Shown here: piece by piece, positions 17,113 through 24,741 of the stretch
How positions within the stretch are numbered: the first letter of the stretch is position 1
Layout of the letters: each line of letters opens with the position of its first letter
From: Clostridia bacterium
Lineage (GTDB): Bacteria > Bacillota > Clostridia > RGIG7378
Direction of reading: 5' to 3'
DNA length: 37,143 bases
NCBI GenBank assembly: GCA_017501105.1
Contig: JAFVXO010000101.1
Location: forward strand, 1 to 37,143
The notes under the pieces: generated by a model
Seen by the model: only the letters and a program-made list of their open reading frames with translations
What the model was told of the DNA's origin: nothing
The model's database searches: none
Made by a program: the position numbers and the translations under genes

Positions 17113-18378
17113 ATGAAGAAGCTTACTTGCGTTATTTTGTGCCTTGCAATGCTTGTATCCTTTGCAGGATGCGGCCAGGCAAAATACTATACAGATGGCT
17201 ACATTAAGACAGCAGGCTCATATACCGGCCACGCTGTTACAGTAGACGAGACTCTGGCAGAGCACACCATGCGATACCAGTTGGGCTCTTATGCTAACGC
17301 CTCTACCACCAACAAGCTTGAATGGATCAAGATTGAAGAGGAGAAGACAGAGGACAAAACTAAGGACGTTACTACGGACGTTACAACAGACGCTACAGCG
17401 GATGTTACAACAGATGCTACTGCAGATGTGACAACGGACGCCACAACCGATGCGGATTCCACTAAGGCTGCTGATGCTAAGGATAAGACCACCTACACAG
17501 ACGAGGAATTGACAGTAACCATGGATGACATTATCACCATGGACTTCACCGGCTATATAGATGGCAAGACCTTTGACGGCGGCACAGCCAAGGACTACGT
17601 CTACGTTATGGGCAGCTACACATTCATCGACGGATTTGATACCGGCATGAATGGACAGAAGTTGGGCGAGGAGTTCGAACTCAAGCTCAAGTTCCCCGAT
17701 GACTATAGCTCCAAGGACCTGGCTGGTAAGGATGTAACATTTAAGGTTACAATCAAGGGCAGAGTCAGCGTTCCCACTACAGACGAGAATGTTAAGAAGT
17801 ATTTGAAGGACTACCTGGGAGTTTCCACAGTTCAGGAACTCAAGGACTACGTTGTCAAGGAGATGTACCTCTCTGCTGTTCTGGACGAGATTGTGGCAGA
17901 TTACGAACTTTCCGCTGATGGACAGGCATTTGTCGATGAGTACATTGACTACTACGAGACACAGATTCAGTCCATCTATACTCAGTACTCCTCCTATGAG
18001 AGTATGGGAATTGATTCCTTCGACGCAGCTTGTCAGTTCTATACCTATTATTATCTTGTGGGTACAGCATACGACTGGGCAGCATTCCAGGAGTACATCA
18101 ACCACAACTGGAAGATGAACTTCATCCTCTTTGACATAGCAGACAGAGAGGGTCTGGTAGCAACCGACGCAGATATCAAGCAGTACGCTAAGGACGAAAT
18201 TGAAAAAGATACTCAGGGTTCCTACGAGAAGAACTACGGCATCACTTCCTGGAAGGGCTACCTGAACTACTTCGGTACCACCTATGTTCAGTTTATAGCC
18301 ACCCTTGATAATAGCAGCGACGATATCTATCAGCTGATTCTGAGCGGCAACTCCTATGAGTTAGTAAAGGACGAATAA
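17113..18378 (+). CDS. Exported lipoprotein with trigger-factor-like prolyl isomerase domain and Thr/Asp repeat insert (second of two)
   Basis: A signal peptide (MKKLTCVILCLAMLVSFAGC) ends in a lipobox with Cys20. The 421-residue protein is a paralogue of the preceding one: GSYTGHAVTVDETLAEH, then an FKBP-like domain (about 138-217: DIITMDFTGYIDGKTFDGG, MGSYTFIDGFDTGM, LAGKDVTFKVTIKG), then a helical C-terminal domain. Between the linker and the isomerase core it carries a low-complexity insert (about residues 74-126) absent from the first copy, with the eight-residue unit DVTTDATA repeated in tandem. It has its own candidate promoter, a GAAAGGA-like ribosome site at 17099-17104, and a strong terminator after it. 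It is expected to be membrane-anchored on the outer face. Isomerase activity is not certain, since key aromatic residues cannot be judged without alignment. Confidence 0.8.
   Translation: MKKLTCVILCLAMLVSFAGCGQAKYYTDGYIKTAGSYTGHAVTVDETLAEHTMRYQLGSYANASTTNKLEWIKIEEEKTEDKTKDVTTDVTTDATADVTTDATADVTTDATTDADSTKAADAKDKTTYTDEELTVTMDDIITMDFTGYIDGKTFDGGTAKDYVYVMGSYTFIDGFDTGMNGQKLGEEFELKLKFPDDYSSKDLAGKDVTFKVTIKGRVSVPTTDENVKKYLKDYLGVSTVQELKDYVVKEMYLSAVLDEIVADYELSADGQAFVDEYIDYYETQIQSIYTQYSSYESMGIDSFDAACQFYTYYYLVGTAYDWAAFQEYINHNWKMNFILFDIADREGLVATDADIKQYAKDEIEKDTQGSYEKNYGITSWKGYLNYFGTTYVQFIATLDNSSDDIYQLILSGNSYELVKDE
17365..17460 (+). repeat. In-frame 24-base tandem repeat coding DVTTDATA
   Basis: Residues 85-116 of the second lipoprotein are built from DVTT-DVTT-DATA-DVTT-DATA-DVTT-DATT. 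The codons vary between copies (for example GTTACAACAGATGCT against GTGACAACGGACGCC), so the repeat is not a very recent slippage product and the amino-acid composition seems to be kept. Confidence 0.8.
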
Positions 18379-18401
18379 TCCAACATAAACGCTGATACAT
18401 A

Positions 18402-18441
18402 AAAAGAGACCGACTAGGCTAATAGCCTGGTCGGTTTTTTT
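18402..18441. terminator. Strong terminator, probably bidirectional, between the lipoprotein and hemolysin III genes
   Basis: ACCGACTAGGCT (18409-18420) pairs with AGCCTGGTCGGT (18424-18435) over 12 bp with one T-G pair and a 3-base loop. A T7 run follows (18435-18441), and AAAAAG precedes the stem, so it can also serve the minus-strand gene ending at 18477. Confidence 0.9.
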
Positions 18442-18476
18442 ATGTAGGGCAGGGCCCTGATTTTAATGGCCAATGC

Positions 18477-19148
18477 TCAAACTACGTACAACAGGATTGT
18501 AAAAAACTGCAGCAACGAGCCAAGCACTACAAAGATATGGAATACAGAGTGCATAAACTTCTTTTTCTTACCCACGTTATACAGCACTGCGCCTATGGTG
18601 TAGGAAACACCTCCCAGGAACAGGAACCACATGCCGGGTACAGTAACGGCCTCCAATGTTGCTTTTAGGGCCACAATAATCATCCACCCCAGTGAAATAT
18701 AGCAGACCATAGAGAATACCTTGAAGGACTTTAGGTCAATAGCATTCAATGTAACAGCTACCGCAGAGATGCCCCAGATTAGGCCAAAGAGCACCCATGC
18801 CAGTACAGGGTGGGCGGGACGAATGCCTGCCAATAGAATGGGTGTGTAGGTGCCTGCAATGAGCAAATATATGGTGCAATGATCCAAAATTTGCATTACT
18901 TTTTTTGCAGTGCCGGGGCGCAACCCGTGGTAAATACTGGACATAGTATACAGGATGATCATGCTGGCCCCGTAGATAGAACTACCCACCACCGCCCAGG
19001 GGTTATGGTGAACAGCTGAGAAGACCACGCACAGAACGCAGGCCAATATGCCAAAAGCTCCCCCCACGATATGGGTTACCATGTTAAATATTTCCTCGCC
19101 TTTGGAATAATTTGGCAAAATTCGATCAGACAATCTCGTTCTCGACAT
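18477..19148 (-). CDS. Hemolysin III family (PAQR-type) membrane protein
   Basis: The 223-residue protein has seven probable membrane helices. Family residues are visible: EEIFNMVTHIVGG near the N-terminus, SSIYHGL, LDHCTIYLLIAGTYTP in the middle, and HSVFHIFVV near the C-terminus; the conserved Ser, Asp and His residues form the metal site of the PAQR superfamily. Despite the name, most bacterial members are not proven toxins; the role is probably in membrane lipid homeostasis. The start ATG 19148 has GGAG about 8 bases upstream. A longer frame opens at 19256, but a TTGACA-17-TATGAT promoter lies inside that extension, so the shorter start is right. Confidence 0.87.
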   Translation of the reverse strand: MSRTRLSDRILPNYSKGEEIFNMVTHIVGGAFGILACVLCVVFSAVHHNPWAVVGSSIYGASMIILYTMSSIYHGLRPGTAKKVMQILDHCTIYLLIAGTYTPILLAGIRPAHPVLAWVLFGLIWGISAVAVTLNAIDLKSFKVFSMVCYISLGWMIIVALKATLEAVTVPGMWFLFLGGVSYTIGAVLYNVGKKKKFMHSVFHIFVVLGSLLQFFTILLYVV

Positions 19149-19184
19149 AATATAGTCTCCAATACCAGATGATATAGTGCTGAT

Positions 19185-19213
19185 ATCATAAGACATATAG
19201 AGGATAGTGTCAA
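19185..19213 (-). promoter_or_regulatory. Strong sigma-A promoter for the hemolysin III gene
   Basis: On the minus strand TTGACA (19213-19208) and TATGAT (19190-19185) are separated by exactly 17 bases. Transcription would start near 19178, 30 bases before the chosen start codon. Confidence 0.78.
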
Positions 19214-19269
19214 CATCCAAAACATAGTAATTTTCCGTTAAAATAGTCCTGCCCAAAATGACTACTTTG

Positions 19270-19278
19270 TGATATTAT
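19270..19278 (+). promoter_or_regulatory. Candidate extended -10 promoter for the small gene and carD
   Basis: TGATATTAT (19270-19278) is an extended -10 element; the -35 region is poor. It lies 36 bases before the start at 19314, in the divergent space next to the hemolysin III promoter. Confidence 0.38.
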
Positions 19279-19313
19279 ATTAAATACCAATACTGTGGCT
19301 TTTGTGAGGATAT

Positions 19314-19580
19314 ATGACTCTTACCGGCAACTGCATTAAAGACAGCCATATTGTAGATAGCGCTACAGTTGTGGTTGATGACCCGGATTTGTCATTTCAT
19401 GACCAATTAGAGCGCGGCCTCTTGGAACTTTGTCGGATTCTACACCTAACTACACCCATTTGGATGAAGAAAAACACCGTACAGTTGTCTGCCATTGCTG
19501 CAGTTATTTTTGATAGAGATCAGTTTATAGATTCGGACGATTTGAGGATAGATAGATTTGAGGTGCGGTTGGAACGCTGA
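19314..19580 (+). CDS. Small conserved protein of unknown function
   Basis: An 88-residue soluble acidic protein without signal peptide or membrane segment. The start has TGAGGA at 19304-19309. A helical stretch (DQLERGLLELCRILHL) is followed by PIWMKKNTVQLS and a C-terminal FIDSDDLRIDRFEVRLE. I recall similar small clostridial proteins with an L-C-x-x-L-x-(I/L)-x-x-P-x-W-(L/M) segment and a final Asp-Phe/Arg-x-E pattern, but I cannot name a function. It lies 47 bases upstream of carD on the same strand and probably shares a transcript with it. Confidence 0.7.
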   Translation: MTLTGNCIKDSHIVDSATVVVDDPDLSFHDQLERGLLELCRILHLTTPIWMKKNTVQLSAIAAVIFDRDQFIDSDDLRIDRFEVRLER

Positions 19581-19627
19581 ACCGCCTGGAGATTGGCTTA
19601 TTGGTAGGTCGAAAGAAAGGAAAACTT

Positions 19628-20119
19628 ATGTTTAATATTGGAGACCACGTTGTATATCCTCTCCACGGCGCCGGTACAGTTGTGGGGATTGAGAATATGG
19701 AGGTAATGGGCACCGCTCAGGATTACTACGTTATCAACATTCTCGTGGGCAACTTGACTGTTCGCGTTCCTACGGCCAACGCAGAGCGGATTGGTATTCG
19801 CTATACTGTGGACAAAGCTACGGCTGATGCAGTGTTTGAGTTTATGCGCAGTGGCAGTGTGGAAGAGGATACATCTGCTAACTGGAGCAAAAGATACAAG
19901 GAAAATATGGACAGAATTGGCACTGGGGATATTTGCCAGGTGGCCAATATTGTCAAGGCTCTGACCCTTAGAGACCGCCGCAAGAGCTTGTCTACAGGTG
20001 AGCGCAAGATGCTGGGAACAGCACGTCACATACTGGTCAGCGAGCTATCCTTTGTACTCGATGAGGACGTTCGGTCCCTTGAGGAACGTCTGGTTGACTC
20101 TATCAAGGCTGCAGATTGA
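19628..20119 (+). CDS. CarD family transcriptional regulator
   Basis: The 163-residue protein begins MFNIGDHVVYPLHGAGTVVGIE, the diagnostic RNA-polymerase-interacting domain of CarD/CdnL and the Mfd protein. The second half is helical (LSTGERKMLGTARHILVSELS), as in the DNA-binding domain of CarD. Such proteins bind the RNA polymerase beta subunit and stabilise open promoter complexes. The ATG at 19628 has AAAGGA upstream; a TTG at 19601 could add nine residues but would not start with the conserved domain. The carD-ispD arrangement is common in Clostridia. The ispDF start follows 13 bases after the stop. Confidence 0.92.
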   Translation: MFNIGDHVVYPLHGAGTVVGIENMEVMGTAQDYYVINILVGNLTVRVPTANAERIGIRYTVDKATADAVFEFMRSGSVEEDTSANWSKRYKENMDRIGTGDICQVANIVKALTLRDRRKSLSTGERKMLGTARHILVSELSFVLDEDVRSLEERLVDSIKAAD

Positions 20120-20132
20120 GGTGGCAGACAGT

Positions 20133-21281
20133 ATGGTTGTTGCGATAATTGCAGCCGGTGGCAGCGGAACCCGTATGGGCTGCGATAAGCAGCTGATGAC
20201 TCTGGCAGGCAAGCCGGTAGTGGCCATGTCAATGCAGGCATTTCAGGACAATCTGGGTATCGACGCCATTGTGGTTACCACAGCAGTCGACCGCAAGGAA
20301 CATATCATTTCCCTGGCGCATCAATACAATATCACAAAACTGGTTAAGGTAGTTCCGGGAGGCGCTACTCGCCAGGAGTCTGTTCGCAACGGTTATTTGG
20401 CTGCAGCAGAACTGCAGCCCACCAAGGTGCTGGTTCACGACGGGGCCAGACCTTTTGTTTCCCAGGAATTGATCAGCAACGTGTTGGAGGGCCTGGACAG
20501 GGCGGGAGCAGCTGTTCCCTGTGTGGCTGTCAAGGACACTATTAAGATAATGGGCCCAGAGGGCTATGTAGTCGGTACTCCTGACCGTAGCACACTTATG
20601 GCTGCTCAGACACCTCAGGGCATGAGGGCAGAGGTTGCTGCTCTGGCATATGGTACATGCTTTGACGCCGCTGCCACCGACGATGTGACTTTGGCAGAAA
20701 GGGCCGGCGCCCAGGTGCTGATTACACCTGGAGAGTATTCCAATATTAAGCTCACAACTCCAGAGGATCTGAGGATATTTCCCGGAGATGACGGCAGGAT
20801 ATATTGCTGTGGTTTTGGACAGGACAGCCATAGGTTCGCTTCAGAGGGGACTCAGGGAGAATTGGTTCTCTGCGGTGTTACTATTCCCGATCATACGCCC
20901 ATGGAGGCAAATAGCGATGGAGATGTAATTCTCCACGCAGTGACCAATGCGATTTCAGGTATTACCGGAGTAAATATTTTGGGAGCCAAGGCTGACAAAC
21001 TCTGTTTAGAGCAGGGCATCAAGGACAGCAGCGTATACCTCAAGGCCGCACTGGAACACATGGACAAGGCAGAGCTGGTATCTATTTCCATGTCTGTTGA
21101 ATGTCTGAGACCCAAGTTGTCGCCTTATATTACCGATATGAAGCAACGACTGTCAGAACTGACAGGATTGCCCACGGAACGCATTGGCATTACTGCGACT
21201 ACCGGAGAGGGCCTGACAGATTGCGGCAGAGGCCTGGGCATAGAGGTGCTGGTTGTTGCAACAGCTAGGCTCTTATGCTAA
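20133..21281 (+). CDS. ispDF: Bifunctional IspD/IspF of the MEP isoprenoid pathway
   Basis: ATG 20133 is preceded by GAGGTGG (20118-20124), giving 382 residues. The first ~225 residues are IspD (CDP-ME synthesis from MEP and CTP): IIAAGGSGTRMGCDKQL, VPGGATRQESV, VHDGARPFVS, VKDTIK and TPQ are present. The rest is IspF, which cyclises CDP-ME-2-phosphate to MEcPP. Its metal ligands are kept (GQDSHRF; VILHAV), as are ATTGE and GRG. However, the usual HSDGD is NSDGD, the Asp two residues after the metal His region is Asn (TNAI), and the GDIG motif is replaced by VNILG. The IspF half may be an unusual subtype or have altered activity. Fusion of ispD and ispF is known in several bacteria; here ispE is not in the window. 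Confidence 0.88.
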   Translation: MVVAIIAAGGSGTRMGCDKQLMTLAGKPVVAMSMQAFQDNLGIDAIVVTTAVDRKEHIISLAHQYNITKLVKVVPGGATRQESVRNGYLAAAELQPTKVLVHDGARPFVSQELISNVLEGLDRAGAAVPCVAVKDTIKIMGPEGYVVGTPDRSTLMAAQTPQGMRAEVAALAYGTCFDAAATDDVTLAERAGAQVLITPGEYSNIKLTTPEDLRIFPGDDGRIYCCGFGQDSHRFASEGTQGELVLCGVTIPDHTPMEANSDGDVILHAVTNAISGITGVNILGAKADKLCLEQGIKDSSVYLKAALEHMDKAELVSISMSVECLRPKLSPYITDMKQRLSELTGLPTERIGITATTGEGLTDCGRGLGIEVLVVATARLLC

Positions 21282-21284
21282 AAT
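21256..21284 (+). promoter_or_regulatory. Candidate promoter for proS inside the end of ispDF
   Basis: TTGCAA (21256-21261) and TAAAAT (21279-21284, overlapping the ispDF stop codon) are 17 bases apart, with TGC in front of the -10. Transcription would start about 42 bases before the proS start codon, so no T-box leader fits in this space. Confidence 0.62.
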
Positions 21285-21332
21285 CTACTGATAATTTTTG
21301 TGGTTAATACTGAGATAATAGAGGAAAATATT

Positions 21333-22769
21333 ATGGCAGAGTTTAAGAAAAACGACCAGATTACGGGCATGAATACTGATTTTGCCCAGTGGTATACAGA
21401 CGTGGTGGTTAAGTCCGAGATGGTCAGCTATTCCAATGTCAAGGGGTGCGTCATTCTGAGACCTTATGGCTACGCTGTATGGGAGAATATCCAGCGCATT
21501 CTGGATGCCAAGTTCAAGGAGTTGGGCCATGAGAATGTAGCTATGCCTATGTTTATCCCCGAGAGCCTGCTCGACAAGGAGAAGGATCACGTTGAGGGAT
21601 TTGCCCCTGAGGTAGCATGGGTTACCCATGGCGGTTCAGATAAGCTCCAGGAGAGACTGTGTGTCCGTCCCACATCTGAGACACTATTCTGCGACCACTA
21701 TGCAGAGATTATCCACTCATATAGAGATCTTCCTAAGCTTTATAATCAATGGGTTTCCGTTGTTCGCTGGGAGAAGAATACCCGCCCCTTCCTGAGAACT
21801 CGCGAGTTCTACTGGCAGGAGGGACACACTGCCCACGCATCTGCAGAGGAGGCCGAGGCAGAGACACAGCGCATGCTCAATGTCTATGCAGACTTCTGCA
21901 GAGATGCTCTGGCTATCCCCGTTATCAAGGGACAAAAGACCGACAAGGAGAAGTTTGCCGGCGCCAGAGCCACATACACCATTGAGGCTCTGATGCACGA
22001 TGGTCAGGCGCTGCAGTCAGGTACATCCCATGACTTTGGCGATGGTTTTGCCAAGGCATTTAACATTCAGTTCGCAGACAAGGATAACCAGCAGAAGTAC
22101 GTTCATCAGACATCCTGGGGAATGTCTACCCGTATTATCGGAGCAATTATTATGGTTCACGGCGACAACAACGGTTTGGTACTGCCTCCTGCAGTTGCTC
22201 CCATTCAGGTGGCTATTGTGCCCATCCAGATGCAGAAGCCGGGCGTGGCAGACAAGGCCAAGGAGCTGGAGGCCACACTCAAGGCTGCAGGCTATAGAGT
22301 TCGTACTGACCTTAGCGATAAGATGCCTGGTTGGAAGTTCTCCGAGTATGAGATGAAGGGCGTACCTCTTAGGATTGAGATTGGTCCCAGAGATATAGAA
22401 AATAATTGTTGCGTCATTGTCCGCAGAGACAACGGAGAGAAACAGAGTGTTTCTCTGGACAATCTGGCAGAGACAGTAGCCAAGACACTGGCCCAGGTTC
22501 ACGACGGTATGTATGCCAAGGCACTGGCCCATATGGAGGAGCACACCTTCTCCGCCACAGATATGAATCAGATGAATGACATCATCAGCACACATCCCGG
22601 ATTTGTCAAGGCGATGTGGTGTGGAGACAGAGCCTGCGAGGACAAAATTAAGGAAATGACAGGCGCCACATCCAGGTGCATCCCCTTCCAGCAGGAGCAC
22701 GTAGGCGACACTTGCGTATGTTGCGGCAAGCCTGCTGCTAAGATGGTTGTCTGGGGCAGAGCATATTAG
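21333..22769 (+). CDS. proS: Prolyl-tRNA synthetase, archaeal/eukaryote-like short type
   Basis: ATG 21333 with GAGG at 21321-21324 gives 478 residues. It is the class II ProRS without the editing domain inserted between motifs 2 and 3 in the classical bacterial type. Visible are the proline-site loop VRPTSETLF, motif 2 [21 protein letters not shown], motif 3 [16 protein letters not shown], the anticodon domain after [11 protein letters not shown], and a C-terminal zinc-domain-like end ([18 protein letters not shown]) finishing in Tyr. It charges tRNA-Pro in the cytoplasm. This type occurs in many Clostridia. It probably belongs to the carD-ispDF transcript but also has its own promoter. A hairpin with a T-run follows. 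Confidence 0.95.
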   Translation: MAEFKKNDQITGMNTDFAQWYTDVVVKSEMVSYSNVKGCVILRPYGYAVWENIQRILDAKFKELGHENVAMPMFIPESLLDKEKDHVEGFAPEVAWVTHGGSDKLQERLCVRPTSETLFCDHYAEIIHSYRDLPKLYNQWVSVVRWEKNTRPFLRTREFYWQEGHTAHASAEEAEAETQRMLNVYADFCRDALAIPVIKGQKTDKEKFAGARATYTIEALMHDGQALQSGTSHDFGDGFAKAFNIQFADKDNQQKYVHQTSWGMSTRIIGAIIMVHGDNNGLVLPPAVAPIQVAIVPIQMQKPGVADKAKELEATLKAAGYRVRTDLSDKMPGWKFSEYEMKGVPLRIEIGPRDIENNCCVIVRRDNGEKQSVSLDNLAETVAKTLAQVHDGMYAKALAHMEEHTFSATDMNQMNDIISTHPGFVKAMWCGDRACEDKIKEMTGATSRCIPFQQEHVGDTCVCCGKPAAKMVVWGRAY

Positions 22770-22802
22770 TGCACACTGCAGAATAAATCGACGATTTTTA
22801 CT

Positions 22803-22837
22803 AAAACTACCTCTGAATAGTACAGGAGGTAGTTTTT
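22803..22837 (+). terminator. Perfect hairpin with T-run that also holds the ribosome binding site of the next gene
   Basis: AAAACTACCTC (22803-22813) is fully complementary to GAGGTAGTTTT (22826-22836): an 11-bp perfect stem with a 12-base loop, ending in TTTTT (22833-22837). By form this is a terminator for proS. The right arm contains AGGAGGT (22824-22830), the Shine-Dalgarno sequence of the gene starting at 22840. If read through, the folded RNA would hide this site. Confidence 0.75.
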
Positions 22838-22839
22838 AT

Positions 22840-23550
22840 ATGAAGAAATATTTGGCAATAGTTTTGTCTACATTGGCAGTATCAGTGGCGTTAATTATGA
22901 GCGCAACCGCTGTGGCAGAGGTGCAGAATGATACCGAGGACAATACTGCAGTTGTAACCGCAGATGTGCTCAATATCAGAAACGGCTGTGGAATGAACTT
23001 CGATGTAATCGGCACATTGAATCAGGGCAGTATTGTGCAGGTGCTGGGGGAAAGCAAGGGTTGGCTAATGGTCTATGTGCCTGAGACAGGTATGGTGGGT
23101 ACAGTGGAGCAAACCTATGTTGATACTGGGGTAAATACCTCGGGAGATGATCAGGAAACTGAATTTAAGCCTGGGGAGGAAGAGCTAAAATTGTTATCCC
23201 TGGTAAATGAGGTGCGAAACCAGGCCGGTCTGCCTGATTTAACTCTGGACGAGAGCCTTTGTCACATTGCTCAGCTCAAGGCCAGGGATATGGCTGATAA
23301 CAACTATTTTGGACACATATCTGAGACCTACGGTAACCCATTTGAGATGATGACTGCATATGGCATCCACTTTGGAGCTGCCGGCGAAAATATTGCCGGA
23401 AATTCATCAGTGGACCAAGCGTTTGAGTCCTGGACCAGTTCGGAGGAGCATATTCGCAACATCGTCAGCGACAGCTACAACAAATTGGGCATCGGAATAG
23501 TGGCAGATGAGGCCTACGGACAAATCATTGTCTTGGAGTTTACAGACTGA
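22840..23550 (+). CDS. Secreted SH3-domain and CAP (SCP/PR-1, YkwD-like) protein
   Basis: The 236-residue protein starts at ATG 22840 after AGGAGGT. A signal peptide of about 26 residues (MKKYLAIVLSTLAVSVALI, then ATAVAE) is followed by a bacterial SH3 domain (about 38-80: VTADVLNIRNGCGMNFDVIGT, GWLMVYV) and a CAP domain from about 113: LLSLVNEVRNQAGLPDL, LCHIAQLKARDMADNNYFGH, GENIAGN, and SEEHIRNIVSDSYNKLGIGI. The CAP cavity His and Glu residues are present. SH3 domains of this kind bind peptidoglycan; the CAP domain's activity is unproven in most bacteria. The protein is expected to be secreted to the wall. No clear promoter of its own was found, and the ribosome site lies in the hairpin. 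Confidence 0.88.
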   Translation: MKKYLAIVLSTLAVSVALIMSATAVAEVQNDTEDNTAVVTADVLNIRNGCGMNFDVIGTLNQGSIVQVLGESKGWLMVYVPETGMVGTVEQTYVDTGVNTSGDDQETEFKPGEEELKLLSLVNEVRNQAGLPDLTLDESLCHIAQLKARDMADNNYFGHISETYGNPFEMMTAYGIHFGAAGENIAGNSSVDQAFESWTSSEEHIRNIVSDSYNKLGIGIVADEAYGQIIVLEFTD

Positions 23551-23585
23551 CTTTTCCAAACGTCACATACCATATTGAAAACTCG

Positions 23586-23613
23586 CCCCGATCTACTTTG
23601 AGGTCGGGGTTTT
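23586..23613 (+). terminator. Rho-independent terminator after the CAP gene
   Basis: CCCCGATCT (23586-23594) pairs with AGGTCGGGG (23601-23609) over 9 bp with one T-G pair, followed by TTTT. Confidence 0.85.
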
Positions 23614-23620
23614 GCATGGC

Positions 23621-23650
23621 TTGTCCTGATTGCAGGTTTGGTGCTATAAT
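23621..23650 (+). promoter_or_regulatory. Promoter for the peptidoglycan-binding protein gene
   Basis: TTGTCC (23621-23626) and a perfect TATAAT (23645-23650) are 18 bases apart, with TGC directly before the -10. Transcription would start near 23657, about 40 bases before the start codon. Confidence 0.65.
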
Positions 23651-23697
23651 AACACTGGTTATTAATGTTTACCCCTGCAAATGGGGGAGGAGGTACG

Positions 23698-24732
23698 ATG
23701 CGACGTTTTTCTAAGCTAGTTGCTGTTTTGCTAGTGGTTGTTAGCATGGCTCTTATGATAACTTCGGCACCTATTGTCTCAGCAGCAACTCCAGTGCTCA
23801 AGGTGGGCATGGAGGGTGACGATGTTTTAGACCTTCAGCAGAAGCTTAAGGCCTTGGGTTATTTTGACTCGGAGTGTACCGGATATTTTGGTGCTGTTAC
23901 CGAGGCGGCAGTTAAAGCCTTCCAGACCGAATACAACCTGTCTGCAGATGGTATTGTAGGCAACGATACCTATAGGTTGCTGGCCAGCCTCACAGCCGAT
24001 TCATTTATAGAAACATTGGAGATAGTCCAGGGTATATATACCAGGGCTGAGATTCTCGAAATACAGCAGCTGCTGTACGATTTGGGATTCCTGTCTGTAG
24101 AGCCTACCGGCTACTACGGCGAGATTACTATCGATGCCGCCAGACGGTATCAGAAGAAATACAACCTCACGGTGGATGGCATAGTAGGACGAAACACACT
24201 TTCCTCTATGCGCAAGATCGTAGCCAGCCGCAGCGACCCAACCGGCAGCATGTATATTTACGACTGGTGGAGTGAGGCACAGTACATATTTGGCATTGGA
24301 GACAGAGCCGTTGTTACTGACGTCGCCACCGGGATTAAGTTTACAGTTATGAGGACTTATGGTTCTAACCACGCCGATGTAGAGACAGTTTCTGCATCCG
24401 ATACCGCTAAGTTCCGTTCTTGCTATGGCGGCAGAGACAGCTGGGAGCGCAGGGCTATTGTTGTAGTAGTTAACGGCACAACCATGGCAGCCTCCATGAA
24501 TGGCTATGCCCATGCAGGAAGCGATTCTGCAAAGGATGGCGCATGGGTCAGCTGGAGAAGTGGAGATTATGGTGCAGGAACAAATCTTGACAGGATCAAG
24601 GGCAATAATTTAAACGGCGTGTTCTGCATACACTTTAAGAATAGTACTACCCATGGTACAGGCTTGGTTTGCAAGTTGCATCAGGCATGCATCAAGCAGG
24701 CGGCCTCATATATTGCAGCACAGGATTGGTAA
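23698..24732 (+). CDS. Exported protein with two peptidoglycan-binding domains and a conserved C-terminal domain
   Basis: ATG 23698 after GGGAGGAGGT gives 344 residues. A signal peptide (about 1-29) ends near VSAA. Two PG_binding_1 repeats follow: about 34-92 (VGMEGDDVLDLQQKLKALGY, FGAVTEAAVKAFQ, GIVGNDTY) and about 115-172 (ILEIQQLLYDLGFL, YGEITIDAARRYQ, GIVGRNTL). The last ~150 residues (from YIYDWWSEAQYIF) have conserved-looking elements: AVVTDVATGIKFTVMRTYG, SNHADVETV, YGGRDSWERRAIVVVV, GVFCIHFKNSTTHGTG and HQACIKQAA. I have seen this C-terminal type in other clostridial wall proteins but cannot give it a family name; it is not a clear YkuD or NlpC/P60 domain, although it has Cys and His in CIHF and THG. 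It probably acts at the cell wall. Confidence 0.82.
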   Translation: MRRFSKLVAVLLVVVSMALMITSAPIVSAATPVLKVGMEGDDVLDLQQKLKALGYFDSECTGYFGAVTEAAVKAFQTEYNLSADGIVGNDTYRLLASLTADSFIETLEIVQGIYTRAEILEIQQLLYDLGFLSVEPTGYYGEITIDAARRYQKKYNLTVDGIVGRNTLSSMRKIVASRSDPTGSMYIYDWWSEAQYIFGIGDRAVVTDVATGIKFTVMRTYGSNHADVETVSASDTAKFRSCYGGRDSWERRAIVVVVNGTTMAASMNGYAHAGSDSAKDGAWVSWRSGDYGAGTNLDRIKGNNLNGVFCIHFKNSTTHGTGLVCKLHQACIKQAASYIAAQDW

Positions 24733-24741
24733 TGTAACAAC

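Noticed and set aside
18477-19148. Hemolysin virulence factor
   Set aside because: The hemolysin III name reflects one early report; the family is widespread PAQR-type membrane proteins in non-pathogens.
21282-21332. T-box leader before proS
   Set aside because: Only about 50 bases separate the stop of ispDF from proS, too short for a T-box, and no T-box core sequence is seen.
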